Shown: one piece after another, positions 35,009 to 42,870 of the stretch
Layout: every line of letters starts with the position of its first letter
Position numbering within the stretch: the stretch's first letter is position 1
DNA from: Thermanaerothrix daxensis
GTDB taxonomy: Bacteria > Chloroflexota > Anaerolineae > Anaerolineales > Anaerolineaceae
Reading direction: 5' to 3'
Assembly: GCF_001306145.1 (NCBI RefSeq)
Contig: NZ_LGKO01000005.1
Location: 124,001-188,000 of the forward strand
DNA: 64,000 nt
The notes under the pieces: model-generated
Databases searched by the model: none
Seen by the model: only the letters and a program-made list of their open reading frames with translations
What the model was told of the DNA's origin: nothing
Program-made: the position numbers and the translations under genes

Positions 35009-36333
35009 TGCCCGGAGTTGCTTCGATGCCGTCTTTCATGAATCGCGTTGCCCATGTCTTGCGCCTCTACGCCGAACGCTTGCGGGCTTTCTCGCTCAAT
35101 GCCCGCCTGTACCTGCTCAGCGTCGTTCTCAGCGGCGCCGCCATGGGGGTGTTTCGCTTGCTGTTCAACTTCTACGTGCTCAGCCTGGGGTACGATGAGG
35201 CCCTGCTGGGCACGCTGATTGCCATCAGCAGTCTGACCGCCTTGCTTTCGGCTCTGCCCATGGGCTACTTGGTGGATCGCCTGGGGCACAAGCCCGCCCT
35301 GCTCCTGGGGAGCGGGTTGAGCGGGGTGGCGGTGCTGATCATGGTGCTTTTCCCATCTGCGGGGGTCTTTCTGGTCATGAATGCCTTGCTGGGGTTGGCG
35401 CAGAGCCTCAGTGGTGTGACCATGGGGCCCTTCCTGATGGAAAACAGCGGCGAACAGGAGCGCACGTATCTTTTCTCCTTTGCGTCGGGCTTGCAGACGG
35501 CTTCGGCCTTTGTGGGCAACTGGGTTGGCGGCTACCTGCCCACCTGGCTGGGGGCGCTGCGGGGGGTCTCGCCCACCAGTGCGCAGGCGTATGCGCTGGC
35601 GCTGGCGACAATTGTGGCCGGGGGCGCGCTGGGCATTGTGCCGCTGTTCTTCCTGCGACCGGTGCGCCTGGCTGTGGGGGAACGCTCGCTTTTCACCCCC
35701 CTGGCTTACCTTTACCGCCATTTGGGCACCCTGGGCAGGTTGATCCTGCCTACCTTTCTCACTTCCATCGGGGCCGGCCTGGTCATGCCTTTTATGAATG
35801 TGTTCTACCGCCAGGTGCACCATCAGCCCGACCCGGTCATTGGCACTCTGTTCGCCTGGGGCTCGCTGGCGATGGGGCTGGGACTGCTCATTGCTCCGCC
35901 CCTGGCCGACCGTTGGGGCAAGGTGCCGCTGGTGGTGGTCACCCAGGCGCTTTCCATTCCTTTCCTGTTCCTGATGGGCTTTGCGCCCTGGTTTGAGGTG
36001 AGCGCGGCGGCCTACTACATCCGCCTGACGCTGATGAACATGGGGCTGCCGGTCTATCAGGCTTTTGTGATGGAGCGCGTGGAGCCGCAAGCGCGCGGTA
36101 CGGTGGCCAGCCTGGTGAGCATGGCCAATAACTTCGGTTGGGCCTTCAGCCCCACTGTGAGCGGCTGGATTCAGGTGCGCTACGGCTTTGGGCCGGCCTT
36201 CATCGGCACGCTGGTGCTCTACTCGCTGGCGGTTTTTTGCTACTGGTACTACTTCTGGCGGCCCCAACCCCAGCCGACGCCGAACGCAGGCGCGCCTGCA
36301 ACTTTTCGGCCCCCTGTGCATCTGAATAAGTGA
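35008..36333 (+). CDS. MFS transporter coupled to the ArsR-type regulator
   Basis: The 441-residue protein has 12 membrane segments and the MFS motif A between segments 2 and 3 (LVDRLGHKPALLLG) with a charged loop, typical of antiporters. ATG 35008 shares one base with the upstream stop. The TAATG coupling to an ArsR-type repressor points to an efflux system controlled by that repressor; the substrate is unknown. The large open frame on the opposite strand (35005-36345) is a shadow. Confidence 0.85.
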   Translation: MPGVASMPSFMNRVAHVLRLYAERLRAFSLNARLYLLSVVLSGAAMGVFRLLFNFYVLSLGYDEALLGTLIAISSLTALLSALPMGYLVDRLGHKPALLLGSGLSGVAVLIMVLFPSAGVFLVMNALLGLAQSLSGVTMGPFLMENSGEQERTYLFSFASGLQTASAFVGNWVGGYLPTWLGALRGVSPTSAQAYALALATIVAGGALGIVPLFFLRPVRLAVGERSLFTPLAYLYRHLGTLGRLILPTFLTSIGAGLVMPFMNVFYRQVHHQPDPVIGTLFAWGSLAMGLGLLIAPPLADRWGKVPLVVVTQALSIPFLFLMGFAPWFEVSAAAYYIRLTLMNMGLPVYQAFVMERVEPQARGTVASLVSMANNFGWAFSPTVSGWIQVRYGFGPAFIGTLVLYSLAVFCYWYYFWRPQPQPTPNAGAPATFRPPVHLNK

Positions 36334-36373
36334 TGTTTGGCACAAATCTACGTTGAAGGGAGTTACTCAATCC

Positions 36374-36781
36374 ATGGAGATGATCATTGATTTTCCGGGC
36401 GGCGCGCGGGTGGATGCGCACTTTGGCCCTTACACGGTGAAGACCGACCAGCCCCCCATGGGCGGTGGTGCGGGTTCGGCCCCCACCCCCTTTGCGCTCT
36501 TTCTGGCTTCCCTCGGCACGTGTGCGGGGATTTACGTGCTTGGCTTTTGCCGTCAGCGTGGGTTGCCCACGGATGGCATTCGCCTCATCCAGCGTGTGCG
36601 CAGCAACCCCATGACCGGCATGGTGGAGGAGGTGGAACTGGAGATCCAGGTGCCGCCGACCTTCCCGCAGAAATACTACGAGGCGCTGGTGCGTTCGGCG
36701 GAACAGTGCGCGGTCAAGAAGCACCTGGAGCGCCCCCCGCGCTTTAACGTGCACACCGAGGTGGTGGGCCAGCCGGCCTGA
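36374..36781 (+). CDS. OsmC/YhfA-like protein
   Basis: A 135-residue OsmC-family protein. The two expected conserved Cys are present: one in LASLGTCAGIYVL (about residue 49) and one in EQCAVKKHLE (about residue 114). This is the family of thiol peroxidases acting on organic hydroperoxides, though the YhfA subgroup has no proven reaction. The ATG at 36374 follows AGGGAG; the TTG at 36353 is less likely. Confidence 0.8.
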   Translation: MEMIIDFPGGARVDAHFGPYTVKTDQPPMGGGAGSAPTPFALFLASLGTCAGIYVLGFCRQRGLPTDGIRLIQRVRSNPMTGMVEEVELEIQVPPTFPQKYYEALVRSAEQCAVKKHLERPPRFNVHTEVVGQPA

Positions 36782-36881
36782 GGCCCGCCGGCTGCCCTGC
36801 GGAGCGGCCTACCGCTTTCGGCGAGTTTTCGGTTAAAATGGCCTCATCCTTATCTGTGTAGTTGAGCGAGGAGAGGCCGTC

Positions 36882-37385
36882 ATGCGTAAACTTCTGCTGG
36901 GTGTCGCAATTGTGGTGCTGCTGGGCGTGCTCAGCGGCTGTGGGGCCAAGGTCGAGGGCGGCCGGGTGGTGGTGCCGATCAGGCTGGATGAAGCCGCCCT
37001 GCGCGCCCTGGTGGATCTGGCCGTCAAAACCTACGCCGCCCGTCAGGGCAGCAACCCGCTGACTTTGGAGGTTCAGCAGGTGACTTTCCTGCCCCCGGAG
37101 ACGGTGGTGATTGCCATGCAGGCGCAGGTGGTGGGTGGGGTGAAGATCGCGGGCAGTGCCGAGATGCGCTTTAGCGTTCAGGATGGCTTGCCCCGCGTGG
37201 AGATCACCCGCCTTGAAATCCCCGGTGCCACGATCAGCGAGGCCATGCTGAGCGAACTGAATGCCCTGCTGAGCAACCTGCTGCAGGAGCAGGTGCGCCG
37301 GGCCGGAGATCGGGTGACCCTGCGCGAGATCGCCGTGGAAGCGGACGCATTGGTGCTGAAGGTTGAGGTGCAGGTGGCGCGCTGA
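36882..37385 (+). CDS. Lipoprotein of unknown function
   Basis: A 167-residue protein: signal peptide with lipobox LSGC (Cys at about residue 20), then a compact domain alternating strands and one long helix (VEITRLEIPGATISEAMLSELNALLSNLLQEQV). I do not recognise a family. A TAAAAT box lies about 48 bases before the ATG, and GAGGAGAGG just before it. It is followed 43 bases later by cas6; link to CRISPR is not implied. Confidence 0.65.
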   Translation: MRKLLLGVAIVVLLGVLSGCGAKVEGGRVVVPIRLDEAALRALVDLAVKTYAARQGSNPLTLEVQQVTFLPPETVVIAMQAQVVGGVKIAGSAEMRFSVQDGLPRVEITRLEIPGATISEAMLSELNALLSNLLQEQVRRAGDRVTLREIAVEADALVLKVEVQVAR

Positions 37386-37428
37386 GCCACCCGGGGGGCG
37401 GATGAGGGATGTGATAGAATCAGGGGCG

Positions 37429-38307
37429 ATGACTTCTACCGCCCCTGATTTGCTCTCGCTGGTGCTCACGCTGCGCCCTGCGCCGGAAGTGGCCGCGGCT
37501 CAGCGCCCCATGCCGCGCTGGTGGGGCCGGGCGGCCCATGCGCTCTTCCTGCGCGCGGTGCAGGCGGCTGATCCTGCGCTGGCCCAGCGCCTACACGACG
37601 AAGAGGGCGTGCGACCCTTCACGGCCTCTAATCTGCTGGGTGTGTTTCCCCACGGACGCCCCGACCCCGCCCAGACCTACACCCTGCGCTTCACCGCGCT
37701 GACCGCCGAGGTGGCCGCGGTTCTGCTGTGGGCCGTGCGGGTAGGGCCGCTGACCCCCGGCGCTAGCGTGATCCTGGATGAGGTGTCTTTCGAGGTGGTT
37801 GCGGCGGCGCTGGATCCGGAGGCGCATCCCTGGGCGGCGACCACCACCTACGCCGACCTGGGGGCCGCGCACCTGCTCCCCCGTCACCATCCGCCGCGCC
37901 GCCTGAGCCTGCACCTGGCCAGCCCGACCGCCTTTCACACCAACGGCCGCACCCAGCCCCTGCCCCTGCCCGATCTGGTCTTCGGCAATCTGCTGGAGCG
38001 CTGGAATCGCTTTGCCCCGCTGGCCCTGCCCGAGGCGGCGCGTCAGTATGCCGCCGAGTGCCTGGTCATTTCGCGCTTTCACCTGCGCAGTCAGGTTGTG
38101 CCGCTCAAGGAGGGCGGCTTACGCATCGGCACGGTGGGCGAGGTGACCTACACCACGCGCAATTACGACCGCTACTGGATGGGGGTGATGAGCGCGCTGG
38201 CGGCACTGGCCCAGTTTTCGGGCGTCGGAACGGCCGTTTCGGTGGGCATGGGGCAGTGCCGCGTTCGCCCGTCAGCGGCGGTTGCGGCAGAGGATTTCCT
38301 CGCCTGA
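37429..38307 (+). CDS. cas6: CRISPR-associated endoribonuclease Cas6
   Basis: The 292-residue RAMP protein has the Cas6 C-terminal signature GEVTYT ... FSGVGTAVSVGMGQC (about residues 240-280), the Gly-rich loop that binds repeat RNA. Cas6 cuts the pre-crRNA at the base of the repeat hairpin and hands the crRNA to an effector complex. The repeat in the array at 40138 has a suitable hairpin. The start is taken as ATG 37429; ATG 37402 is also possible. TAGAAT lies 9 bases before the ATG, but no -35 is evident. Confidence 0.88.
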   Translation: MTSTAPDLLSLVLTLRPAPEVAAAQRPMPRWWGRAAHALFLRAVQAADPALAQRLHDEEGVRPFTASNLLGVFPHGRPDPAQTYTLRFTALTAEVAAVLLWAVRVGPLTPGASVILDEVSFEVVAAALDPEAHPWAATTTYADLGAAHLLPRHHPPRRLSLHLASPTAFHTNGRTQPLPLPDLVFGNLLERWNRFAPLALPEAARQYAAECLVISRFHLRSQVVPLKEGGLRIGTVGEVTYTTRNYDRYWMGVMSALAALAQFSGVGTAVSVGMGQCRVRPSAAVAAEDFLA

Positions 38308-38336
38308 GAACCGCGCTGCTGGCAAAAACCTTGCAA

Positions 38337-38360
38337 CCCTCCTGAGGGGGGAGGGCTTTT
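38337..38360 (+). terminator. Weak terminator-like hairpin between cas6 and cas1
   Basis: CCCTCC (38337-38342) pairs with GGAGGG (38350-38355), followed by a short CTTTT run. The 96-base gap could separate cas6 from cas1-cas2, but the stem is short. Confidence 0.35.
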
Positions 38361-38403
38361 CGGCCCTGTCCACTCGCTGGTAAGGAGGGAGGTAATTTCT
38401 GCC

Positions 38404-39414
38404 ATGCCGCCGTTGTATGTGGTTCATCAGGGCGCGCGCTTGCGCATTCAAAACCGCCGGCTCACCGTTGAGGCCGCTGAGGGTGACCCGCCGCCCGTGC
38501 TGGCAAATGTGCCGCTGGGGCAGGTTTCGCAGGTGGTGCTGTTCGGCAACATCGGCCTGACCACACCGGCCATCCACGCCCTGCTGGGTGAGGGGATTGA
38601 GGTGATCTTTCTCACCCAGGATGGTGATTACCGCGGTCGTTTGAGCGGCAGCCTGACCCCGCATGTGCCGCTGCGACGCGCGCAGTATCGCACGCTGGAA
38701 CAGCCCCAATTTGCCCTGCGCATGGCCCAGGGCATGGTGCGTGCCAAACTCGAGCACCAGCGCACCCTCCTGCGCCGCCACCAGCACGAAGCCGACTCTC
38801 ACGCCGTGGCCGCGGCGCTGAGCGGTTTAGACGATTTTCTGCGCCATGTGGAGCATAAGACCACCCTAGCGTCGTTACGCGGGCTGGAGGGAGCCGCGAC
38901 CGCGGCTTACTTTAGCGGCTACCGGCGCTTTTTCGACCCGGCCTGGAAATTCGAGGCCCGCCAGCGCCGTCCTCCGCCCGACCCGGTTAACGTCCTGCTC
39001 TCGCTGGGCTACACCCTGCTGGCCGAACTGGCCACCAGCGCCGTGCGCACGGTGGGGCTGGACCCTTATGCTGGCTACCTGCACGAGGTGGTTTACAACC
39101 GCCCGGCGCTGGGGCTGGACCTGATGGAGGAGTTTCGCCCGGTGGTGGATGGGCTGGTGCTGTGGGCCTGCCGCAGTGGTCAGATCACGCCGGAAGATTT
39201 CAGCCCCGGAGACGCTGAGCGTCCGGTGGTGCTGGGGGAGCGTGGGCGACGGGTGTTCCTGCAGGCTTTTGAGGAGCGTATGGAGCGGCGCTTCACTCAC
39301 CCGCTCAGCCAGCAATCGCTGACTCTGCGTCAGTGCCTGATCGAACAGGCGCGCCAGATTGCCCAGCGAATCTTGGAAGACCGACCGGGATACCAGGGCA
39401 TGGGGTTTCGTTGA
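38404..39414 (+). CDS. cas1: CRISPR-associated integrase Cas1
   Basis: A 336-residue Cas1. The metal-binding residues can be placed: Glu in RGLEGAA (about E162), His in AGYLHEV (about H227) and Glu/Asp in DLMEEFRPV (about E242-E243). It joins Cas2 to cut and insert new spacers at the leader end. ATG 38404 is preceded by AAGGAGGGAGG. Stop TGA overlaps the cas2 ATG (TGATG) at 39412-39416. Confidence 0.96.
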   Translation: MPPLYVVHQGARLRIQNRRLTVEAAEGDPPPVLANVPLGQVSQVVLFGNIGLTTPAIHALLGEGIEVIFLTQDGDYRGRLSGSLTPHVPLRRAQYRTLEQPQFALRMAQGMVRAKLEHQRTLLRRHQHEADSHAVAAALSGLDDFLRHVEHKTTLASLRGLEGAATAAYFSGYRRFFDPAWKFEARQRRPPPDPVNVLLSLGYTLLAELATSAVRTVGLDPYAGYLHEVVYNRPALGLDLMEEFRPVVDGLVLWACRSGQITPEDFSPGDAERPVVLGERGRRVFLQAFEERMERRFTHPLSQQSLTLRQCLIEQARQIAQRILEDRPGYQGMGFR

Positions 39415-39704
39415 TGAGTGACGAGCGTGCTTTTTACGTGCTGGCTTACGATATCAGTGATGACCGCCGCCGCTTGAAGATCGCGCGGTTAATGGAGAGC
39501 CTGGGTGAACGGGTGCAGGAAAGCGTTTTTGAGGCCTACCTGACCCCGCGTGAACTGGATCGCCTGCTCAGGCGGGTGGAGCGCCTGCTGGAGAGCCAGG
39601 AGGATTCGGTGCGCGTGTACCGCTTGTGTGGAGCGTGTCGGGGGATGATCCGCACGCTGGGGCGGGCGCAGTTAACCCCCCCGCCCGGGGTGATTATTGT
39701 GTAA
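39414..39704 (+). CDS. cas2: CRISPR-associated Cas2
   Basis: A 96-residue Cas2 with the ferredoxin-like fold: YVLAYDISDDRRR (the Asp at the start of strand 1) and RVQESVFEAYL, ending with a long helix. It forms the adaptation complex with Cas1. It starts at ATG 39414, overlapping the cas1 stop, and is the last cas gene before the leader. No Cas4 or effector gene follows. Confidence 0.95.
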   Translation: MSDERAFYVLAYDISDDRRRLKIARLMESLGERVQESVFEAYLTPRELDRLLRRVERLLESQEDSVRVYRLCGACRGMIRTLGRAQLTPPPGVIIV

Positions 39705-39794
39705 AAGGAGCCTCGCTTGCCGTCACGGCGGGATATGCGGTTTTTGCGCTGGCGGGGGTGCGGTCGTCTGTCCGAAAGAAGTGCCGTTTGGCAC

Positions 39795-39823
39795 TTGCAA
39801 CCCTGTGCACACCTCTTTATAAT
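39795..39823 (+). promoter_or_regulatory. Candidate promoter of the CRISPR array
   Basis: TTGCAA (39795-39800), 17-base spacer, TATAAT (39818-39823). A 5-base inverted repeat (CCTCT / AGAGG, 39813-39827) surrounds the -10, so the box sits inside a small palindrome. The start would be about 310 bases before the first repeat. Confidence 0.55.
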
Positions 39824-39938
39824 AGAGGCAACAGGTTTTTATTGCACCGCACCTTAACAAGTGGATAAGGAGCGTGGACCTGAGGAAAAGTGTTGCACCG
39901 GGTGGTAATATCCGAGGGTGGGTTGTGAAAAAAATCAC

Positions 39939-40002
39939 TTTTGCGTACCCCCCCTCAAAAATGAGCCAAAAATGGGTCAAAACGGGAGGGGGGTACGCAA
40001 AA
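39939..40002. repeat. Nested inverted repeat in the CRISPR leader
   Basis: TTTTGCGTACCCCCCC (39939-39954) followed by TC faces GAGGGGGGTACGCAAAA (39986-40002): 17-18-base arms differing by one base in the C/G run length. In the loop an imperfect second pair (TGAGCCA / TGGGTCA, 39962-39978) nests inside. Could be a protein-binding site, a small hairpin, or a terminator of something upstream. Confidence 0.75.
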
Positions 40003-40051
40003 ATTGGCGTGGGGTAGAAGGGGCGCATAAAATGCTTAAATTTACCCCCTT

Positions 40052-40116
40052 AAGTGGGAGAAAAAGTGCTGTTTTGACCCCGAAAAATGCTCTAAAATGC
40101 GAATTTCCTCCCACTT
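40052..40116. repeat. Second inverted repeat in the CRISPR leader
   Basis: AAGTGGGAG (40052-40060) and CTCCCACTT (40108-40116) are exact inverse copies; with one mismatch the match extends four bases further. The loop is about 47 bases. It ends 21 bases before the first repeat. Confidence 0.7.
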
Positions 40117-40137
40117 TCAGTTGTCTAGATGTCTGCA

Positions 40138-42066
40138 GTCTGAATCATTGAATGCCCGTAAGGGCATTAAGACCGACCATCGAACCGTCCGTACCGGCTG
40201 CGGATGGCAAGAACGGTCTGAATCATTGAATGCCCGTAAGGGCATTAAGACTCTTGAATTTCATTGGTTTTCCTACTTTAAATAAATAATTGTCTGAATC
40301 ATTGAATGCCCGTAAGGGCATTAAGACCCGACGCAATTGTGGAAAGTTTCGTTGAGGGGATAATAAAAGTCTGAATCATTGAATGCCCGTAAGGGCATTA
40401 AGACGGAATTGGCTGAGGGTCTGGCAGAATTCGGTTACAACATGTCTGAATCATTGAATGCCCGTAAGGGCATTAAGACAATTCAAGCAGCGTGCCGTTG
40501 ATGAGTTTGTACCAATCTGCGTCTGAATCATTGAATGCCCGTAAGGGCATTAAGACTAATTTTTGCTAATCTATGATTAACGAACCTTAGTGTCAGTCTG
40601 AATCATTGAATGCCCGTAAGGGCATTAAGACTCAAGCGCGCGCACGGCAATTCTCTCTTCGTGACGTCTGAATCATTGAATGCCCGTAAGGGCATTAAGA
40701 CCCACCTCAAATGTCAAAAGTTTCAATAAATAAACCGTAAGGTCTGAATCATTGAATGCCCGTAAGGGCATTAAGACAACCGATAACCCGCGATATCCGA
40801 GGCACTTAACAATGTCTGAATCATTGAATGCCCGTAAGGGCATTAAGACCTACCCAAAGGTCACTCCTGCGGGACTTGCACCCACAGTCTGAATCATTGA
40901 ATGCCCGTAAGGGCATTAAGACCCTCCTCTTTCACAATCTTCACAATGTTTAAGGGGATGAAGAGTCTGAATCATTGAATGCCCGTAAGGGCATTAAGAC
41001 AAAAAGCCGTCGCGTAAGTAACATTCGTACTCGCCTTTTGCGTCTGAATCATTGAATGCCCGTAAGGGCATTAAGACCTGATGCGACCGGGCGTACCATA
41101 CTAACGCCCGCTTATCAGTCTGAATCATTGAATGCCCGTAAGGGCATTAAGACCGATGACCTGAAGAAACTCGACGAGATTGCGGATTACATGGTCTGAA
41201 TCATTGAATGCCCGTAAGGGCATTAAGACCGAAAAGTGTCATCGCGTTGAGGAGTACCACGTTGCAAAGGGTCTGAATCATTGAATGCCCGTAAGGGCAT
41301 TAAGACCGCCGCAGCGCGCCCGCCGCGCGCTGAGCGGCGCGCGAGGTCTGAATCATTGAATGCCCGTAAGGGCATTAAGACATTATCGCATCATGGCTTG
41401 CCGGCTATCCTCAAATCCGTCTGAATCATTGAATGCCCGTAAGGGCATTAAGACGGAAACACCTGCGCCAGGCTGAGCAGGTTGATTTCGCCGTCTGAAT
41501 CATTGAATGCCCGTAAGGGCATTAAGACAGGCTTTTGGTTATTTCTTCAGGCTTGCGCAGCGAGCGGTTGCGTCTGAATCATTGAATGCCCGTAAGGGCA
41601 TTAAGACCACGTCAAAAACTCCGTTTTTCGATCAAGCCCCCCCACAAGTCTGAATCATTGAATGCCCGTAAGGGCATTAAGACAAAGCGAAATCGAGGCA
41701 GCGCTTGCGCTTGCCGACGAATGTCTGAATCATTGAATGCCCGTAAGGGCATTAAGACTCGACTTCTTCCGGCTTGAGAACATCGCGAATGTTGGGCACG
41801 TCTGAATCATTGAATGCCCGTAAGGGCATTAAGACGCGAAAACCCTTAATACTTCGTTCTTTCTCATTTTTTCACCGTCTGAATCATTGAATGCCCGTAA
41901 GGGCATTAAGACCTGTTTTTTTACCCAACCGGCCCCACCTCTCAAAAACCGCAGTCTGAATCATTGAATGCCCGTAAGGGCATTAAGACTTTCATCGTTT
42001 ATAACTTTTGCCGTCCCGATGAAAACCACCGTCTGAATCATTGAATGCCCGTAAGGGCATCTAGAT
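40138..42066 (+). CRISPR. CRISPR array, 26 repeats of 36 bases, 25 spacers
   Basis: The 36-base repeat begins GTCTGAATCATTG and ends GGGCATTAAGAC; its middle is a perfect 7-base stem (AATGCCC / GGGCATT) around GTAA, a Cas6-type hairpin. The last 8 bases (ATTAAGAC) are the likely crRNA 5' tag. Repeats 1-25 are identical; the last (42031-42066) ends CTAGAT instead of TAAGAC, so it is the old end. Spacers are 34-43 bases (mostly 39-41), and none is repeated in the window. cas2 and the leader are upstream in the same orientation, so new spacers should enter at 40138. Some spacers read in frame as protein (4: ELAEGLAEFGYN; 14: DDLKKLDEIADYM), as expected for phage genes. Confidence 0.98.
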
Positions 42067-42606
42067 GGCCGCCCAGGCCTGCACAGAAAAACGGTCCGGG
42101 TGAAAGGTGGTTCGCCCGTTCGTCTCGAGGCCTCCAAAAGCCCGCAGGGGCCATCCAACACCGCGGCCCGCCCGCCCGAGTGGCTGGGAGGGGGCATTCG
42201 AAACCAAATCACCGTTCCAGAGTTTACGCCATGACCCTGCCAATCGAAGAACTTGAAATGAATGCTGTATCGGGCATGCCGTTTGTACGTGAAGGATTGG
42301 GGCATGGATGCGCCGATCTGGATCCACATCATCGCAGGCGCAAATCCAGAATCGCCCCGATATGGCCATTGAGATGGCTCGTAAGGATGATTCCTACGAG
42401 GAAACCAATCGTGAAATTTGAGGATCAGGAATCAAGCCTTCCCCGGGATGCGGCATCGGCCGCAGAGCGGGGGCGGAGAACCCGCGGTGGGCGCCTGCCC
42501 GGGTGTGGGCGCTCCTCAGGTAGCCCCCATACCCCCGCGAGGTGCCACCTGCGCGCGTGAAAATATTGTCTTTTTGCGCCCCTGCGGGTATAATAAAAAT
42601 GCGCGT
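42067..42606. other. 540 bases without a recognisable gene after the array
   Basis: No full-length ORF with a family match or a good Shine-Dalgarno site is found on either strand. A short plus-strand open frame (42304-42421) reads plausibly as protein at its end (DMAIEMARKDDSYEETNREI, TGA at 42419-42421) but I do not recognise it. The last part (42566-42594) is the tRNA promoter. The region begins with TCTAGATG, which is also found just before the first repeat. It may be a degraded mobile element or gene remnant; nothing more can be said. Confidence 0.5.
42566..42594 (+). promoter_or_regulatory. Promoter of tRNA-Val
   Basis: TTGTCT (42566-42571), 17-base spacer, TATAAT (42589-42594). The start lies about six bases before the tRNA. 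Confidence 0.7.
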
Positions 42607-42680
42607 GGGCGGTTAGCTCAGTTGGTTAGAGCGTCGCGTTGACATCGCGGAGGTCGTAGGTTCGAGTCCTATACCGCCCA
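42607..42680 (+). tRNA. tRNA-Val (anticodon GAC)
   Basis: A 74-base cloverleaf: acceptor GGGCGGT pairs with ACCGCCC, the D arm GCTC...GAGC, an anticodon arm TCGCG/CGCGG with loop TTGACAT (anticodon GAC, reading GUC), and a T arm TAGG/CCTA with TTCGAGT. The 3' CCA is not fully encoded (CC then T). Followed by a strong terminator at 42713. Confidence 0.95.
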
Positions 42681-42712
42681 CCTCCCCCGATCCACCCCTC
42701 CATCCCCCACCA

Positions 42713-42750
42713 CCCTGCGCGGCTTTTTGCCGCGCGGGTTTTTTTATTTT
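42713..42750 (+). terminator. Rho-independent terminator after tRNA-Val
   Basis: Stem GCGCGGC / GCCGCGC with CCC/GGG extension around a TTTTT loop, then a run of seven T (42739-42745), A and four more T. Confidence 0.92.
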
Positions 42751-42809
42751 CCGCTCCCTCATTGAGGAATGCAACAAGTGCGGGGATTCCCGCTGTACTG
42801 CGTAACTTT

Positions 42810-42838
42810 TTGAGACAAAAAGCGACTTTACTTATGAA
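42810..42838 (+). promoter_or_regulatory. Candidate promoter of the DUF5666 lipoprotein gene
   Basis: TTGAGA (42810-42815), 17-base spacer, TATGAA (42833-42838). An alternative ECF-type reading (GTAAC-16-CGAC, 42802-42826) is possible but weaker in support. A GAGGAGG site precedes the ATG at 42871. Confidence 0.45.
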
Positions 42839-42870
42839 CATACCCTTATAGTCCTGAGGAGGATGGCAGA

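Larger units (their letters stand above)
39705..40137 (+). other. CRISPR leader region
   Basis: 433 bases without a convincing gene between cas2 and the first repeat. It contains a TTGCAA-17-TATAAT promoter (39795-39823), a small IR GTGCC-GTTT-GGCAC (39781-39794), an 18-base nested IR (39939-40002), a second IR (40052-40116) and T/A-rich stretches towards the array. Leader function is inferred from its position between cas2 and a polar array whose last repeat is degenerate at the far end. Confidence 0.75.

Noticed and set aside
35005-36345. Long minus-strand open frame (446 codons) opposite the MFS gene
   Set aside because: It mirrors the third-position-GC-rich MFS gene exactly, has a His/Gln/Arg-rich low-complexity protein and no family match.
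38330-39804. CTTGCAACCCT repeated before cas1 and in the leader
   Set aside because: Eleven identical bases in two places; no -10 follows the first copy at a useful distance, and chance is likely.
40123-40131. XbaI-like site suggesting a cloning artefact at the array edges
   Set aside because: The site TCTAGA is too common to show this, and sequence on both sides continues naturally without vector-like sequence. Kept as a duplication finding instead.
40097-41777. Open frames running through the CRISPR repeats
   Set aside because: They arise from the repeat being free of stops in one frame and repeat the same peptide; not genes.
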